Below are positions 61,046 through 64,000 of a stretch of DNA of 64,000 nt, piece by piece. The DNA is from Onthophagus taurus (Eukaryota > Arthropoda > Insecta > Coleoptera > Scarabaeidae): positions 2,418,001-2,482,000 of the forward strand of contig NC_091968.1 in assembly GCF_036711975.1 (NCBI RefSeq), in the 5' to 3' direction. The notes under the pieces are model-generated. The model searched no databases. It saw only the letters and a list, made by a program, of their open reading frames with translations, and was not told the origin of the DNA. Positions within the stretch are counted from its first letter, which is position 1. The number at the start of each line of letters is the position of its first letter. Both the position numbers and the translations under genes were made by a program.

Positions 61046-62849
61046 TTGCTTGTTAACTTTGGCTATTGTAGATTTGCCACGCTGGTGAAAGTTTCTGGTG
61101 ACCACGTCCCTTGCCCATGGGGTACTGATAGTGTTCGGCTTATACGGGACTTAAGAAATAAAGCCCTTTCTAAATATAGGAATCTTGTGAATAATTCCAC
61201 TAAAAATGAGAAGCGTGCCTATATGACTTAGGAAATCCAAAATTCAAATTTTGGAAAGTGCTTCGTTGAAATAAATTTCAGGATCATTCCTTGCCAAATA
61301 ACTTAAGAAATAGTTCTGAATTAAACGACCATTTTTTGAAGTCTCAATGCTTTGGTGATTGAGTTGATTATCTGATAAACGTTTTGAATAACTCTAAGTT
61401 TGGCCCTAATATCTTTAGATTTAGCCTCATTTCGAAAAGTTCTATCATGTATGTATTACAGAGCGTAAGGTTGAATGCTGTTGGGCGAATGCGGATGGTA
61501 TTGGAATTGATTTTTCATTTCATTAAAATGGCTTGCCCTGTAATTTTATCTCATATAGTAAAAATAATTAATACCTGTCTACTGGAGGGTGTGTTTCCTT
61601 CACTATGGAAAAAGTCGATTGTCATTCCGGTACCTAAAGTGGCTAATCCCATTGATTATTTTTCCTTGAGGCTCATAAGTATATTGTGTTCCTTGTCCAA
61701 GGTCTTGGAAAAGATTGTTAACAACCAGCTCATAGACTTCCTAGACTCCGAGCGCATTATTCCGGCGAACCAGTCTGGCTTCAGGGAGGAACATGGATGT
61801 GAGCTGCTGTGAATAATATAGATGATGACATTATCATAGCTACTGACTCCAATAAATTGACCCTGTTAGGATTGCTGGAATTTATTACTGTCCATTCTTA
61901 AACATATTGGTGTTAACCCTGTTGCGCTGAATTTTTTCTTCAATTACCTTAAACGTAGTATTCAATCTGTCAGTGTTGACGGTAACGTCTCGGGACTTTT
62001 GGAGATCGAGTCTGGGGTGCCGCAGGGTTCGGTATTGAGGCCCGCCCTGTTTAAGATTTATGCTATAAATTTTAACAGTTTTGTTGATTTTTGTAAAATT
62101 CTTTATTGTGCTGATGACACTCAGATTTACCTGTCCTTCCCTGAAGGCCATTTTGAAGATGGGCTTAATGAGTTCAAGCGTGATCTGTTTAGTATTGTCA
62201 GTGCGGCACAGGAATACTGTCTAAAAATTAATGAAAAGAAAACTCAAATGATCTTATTTGGTCCTACTAAATTGAAAAAAATCTTTATGGACAGATTCTA
62301 TAACAGTTCGCTGGGAAATGTGCCTCTTCCTCTGAGTGGGTCTGTTAGAAACCTTGGCTTGGTTATTGATGAGTCACTAAACTTTAGGGAGCTTATGGCT
62401 CTCTGAGGTTGATTTTCAGTAATCGACATTGTCTTGATAATTCTGTTAAAAAATTCTTGTGTGACTCTCTCGTCTTATCACATTTTAATTATTGTGATAA
62501 CATTTATGGTTCATTTATCGACTCCCGTTATCAACAGAAAATTCAAAAGCTCCAGAGTTCCGGTGTCCCACTGATCTTTGGTTTAAGAAAGTATGATCAT
62601 GTCTCTTTTGCTTTTAAGAAACATAAATGGAGGAATATGAAGTCGCATCAGTATGTTCACAATGCTTGTTTTTATTATAAAATAATTATGAAGGGGAGTC
62701 CCCCTTATCTATTCGACCGAATTAATTTTAGAACGGACGTACACAATGTCAGTATCCGGTTCAGGAGTAGGTTAACTCCTTCCTCCCATCGCATCGTATG
62801 GAATTTTTTAAGAGATGCTTCTCATATCAAATTACATCTGATTGGATGA
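61046..62849 (+). pseudogene. reverse transcriptase of the right-hand non-LTR element
   Basis: Pieces in order: endonuclease/RT linker (TDSVRLIRDLRNKALSKYRN), then LLEGVFPSLWKKSIVIPVPK, LISILCSLSKVLEKIVNNQL and IPANQSGFREEHGC to 61812. A broken stretch follows, then [20 protein letters not shown] and LYCADDTQIYLSF (Y-C-ADD where YADD is expected, with the two Asp kept). Next is GSVRNLGLVIDESLNF to 62406 and a thumb region (FLCDSLVLSHFNYCDNIYGS, YLFDRINFRTDVHNVSIRFR) to 62849. At least three frame breaks and stops. A short deletion after SLNF removes part of the thumb. Confidence 0.88.
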
Positions 62850-63087
62850 GATTCTTATATGATATCATTTGGACACTCTATAGTATAGTATGTGTGGTTA
62901 ACTATTGTGCATGTTCGACATTAGCCTATGGTGTTGCTCGGTTGGTTGTCATTGAATTTTTTAGTTTAATATTGTTTTTGATTTGGGTTTGAGTGGAAGA
63001 ACAGGTGCTACCTGAACTCCGCCTAAATTCAGGCTTAATGTATTTTAATATTTATTTGGTTATTTCTTTCCATCTCAATTTTAATGA

Positions 63088-63457
63088 AAATGCAATAAAA
63101 CTATGTGTATTTATAGATGGATTTTTTTAATTTTCAGCTATACCGGTTTCGATCAATACATTTAATCATCCTCAGGAGCAACCTAATGTAATATAAATAA
63201 AGATCATTTACTAAAACTAACAACATTCAAAATTTCTGTTTCTATCGTTACATTATGAATAAAATAAAATGAAACTCACGTCAGTAAAAATATTTTTAAA
63301 AGACATATTTGTTAGTTAATTAAGCTGTTATCCTCTCAATATTGAAGAGTTAAATAATCAAGATTGCTCCTGAGGATGATTAAATGTATTGATCGAAACC
63401 GGTAGAGCTGAAAATTAAAAAAATCCATCTATAAATACACATAGTTTTATTGCATTT
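63088..63457. mobile_element. 370-bp foldback element in the retrotransposon 3'UTR
   Basis: Inverted arms of about 95 bp starting AAATGCAATAAAACTATGTG and containing ACCGGTTTCGATCAATACAT and AATCATCCTCAGGAGCAA. The centre is unrelated to that of 56468-56940. Confidence 0.88.
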
Positions 63458-63611
63458 ACATTAATGTATTTTATTTTACTTAGGCATGTACTTATCATTT
63501 TCCTTTTTGTTTTTCTGTTCTGTGAACTTTTGTTCATACCTTTCTTTATGTATAACATTTTTTTTTAAGTTTTCTTTGTACTTGATGAAGCCTGAATAAA
63601 CTTATTATTAT

Positions 63612-63725
63612 TAACACTAGACCTAGAACTAGAAACATTCGGGTTTAGCCGTACGTCTCTTAAGACGGCTAAACCCGAATGTTTCTAGTTCTAAGTCTGA
63701 TATTAGTCCTAGTTTTAGTTCTATA
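63612..63725. repeat. CTAG-hairpin unit
   Basis: CACTAGACCTAGAACTAG, then CGGGTTTAGCCGTACGTCTC, TTAAGACGGCTAAACCCG and GTTTCTAGTTCTAAGTCTG. It begins directly after the ATT tail of the retrotransposon. Confidence 0.92.
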
Positions 63726-64000
63726 CGGGGTGTTCCGGTGACTCGGGGCATAAAATTAACCTCATATACTAGAGCAAAAATGATGACGATTCGTGAAAAA
63801 AAATTATTATAAAAGTCTTCAAATGGCAAAGATTTTAACACATTTTTCTAAATATTTTCAATACCATTTATGGTAGAGCGTTGAAATTTGGTACAGGGTA
63901 AACAAATATCAAGCAAAATCATTGAACCAATTTTGACTTTAATCGGGCGGCGGCAACCATGCTATACAGGGTGTCCCTAAAATTTGTTTGCTCAGAACTT
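63726..64000. other. probable DNA-transposon ends at the window edge
   Basis: CGGGGTGTTCCGGTGACTCG follows a TA inside the hairpin, and CAGGGTGTCCCTAAAATTTG follows TATA at about 63965. Both look like left termini of Tc1/mariner-like elements. Their partners are beyond the window. Confidence 0.4.

Larger units (their letters stand above)
61020..63610 (+). mobile_element. degraded non-LTR retrotransposon, split by a foldback
   Basis: Coding remains to 62849, a 3'UTR that is interrupted at 63088-63457, and a TGAATAAACTTATTATTATT end at about 63590-63610. Same general family as the element at 1-962. Confidence 0.87.

Overview
This is eukaryotic, strongly AT-rich DNA with short GT-AG introns, AATAAA polyadenylation signals and a dense mix of DNA transposons, non-LTR retrotransposons, a Penelope-like element and satellite arrays. 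Gene content (an SLC22-type transporter, an RWDD1 orthologue and a Tusp/TULP4 orthologue) and repeat types fit an insect. A beetle is a reasonable guess, but nothing seen here proves the order.

Layout. 1-1109: 3' end of a non-LTR retrotransposon abutting half of a MITE. 1850-2696: four exons of a trypsin-like serine protease whose 5' exons are not visible. 2889-8667: a complete six-exon SLC22-like transporter (572 aa) whose third intron is filled by a 348-bp satellite array. 8875-9786: a complete four-exon RWDD1 gene (243 aa). 10001-11995: a truncated PIF/Harbinger element with two interleaved antisense genes, running into a second array of the same 348-bp satellite (12003-15433). A 92-bp copy of the RWDD1 3' end bounds the far side. 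16490-57463: one very large gene, the Tusp/TULP4 tubby-superfamily orthologue (eight coding exons, 1204 aa by my splicing). Its introns hold almost everything else.

Tusp intron 1 (22.5 kb) carries about four copies of a 1.79-kb tandem repeat, a Penelope-like element, a Tc1 element split by a non-LTR insertion, a large inverted-repeat element that encloses a 122-bp satellite between two MITEs, and a tRNA-Gly(CCC) gene 60 bp before exon 2. Intron 2 (7.2 kb) carries a DD41D mariner nested in a non-LTR element, and a decayed multi-exon transposon protein. Intron 6 (7.2 kb) carries a nested stack (foldback element, a 2.7-kb element with a long transposase-like ORF and 4-bp target duplication, and a small MITE), a long array of palindromic CTAG-rich hairpins, and a foldback element. 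Downstream of Tusp lie more hairpins, a Tc1-like non-autonomous element, and a degraded non-LTR element split by another foldback.

The host genes are not functionally linked: a secreted or anchored protease, a membrane solute carrier, a small RWD protein tied to translation-associated GTPases, and a WD40/SOCS/tubby adaptor. The most unusual content is structural: the shared satellite, the CTAG hairpin family that recurs at a dozen places, the higher-order 122-bp array, the interleaved Harbinger genes, and three unrelated foldback elements that share one terminal motif. All TE genes here appear broken by stops, frameshifts or truncation. All calls come from reading the sequence; no database search was run.
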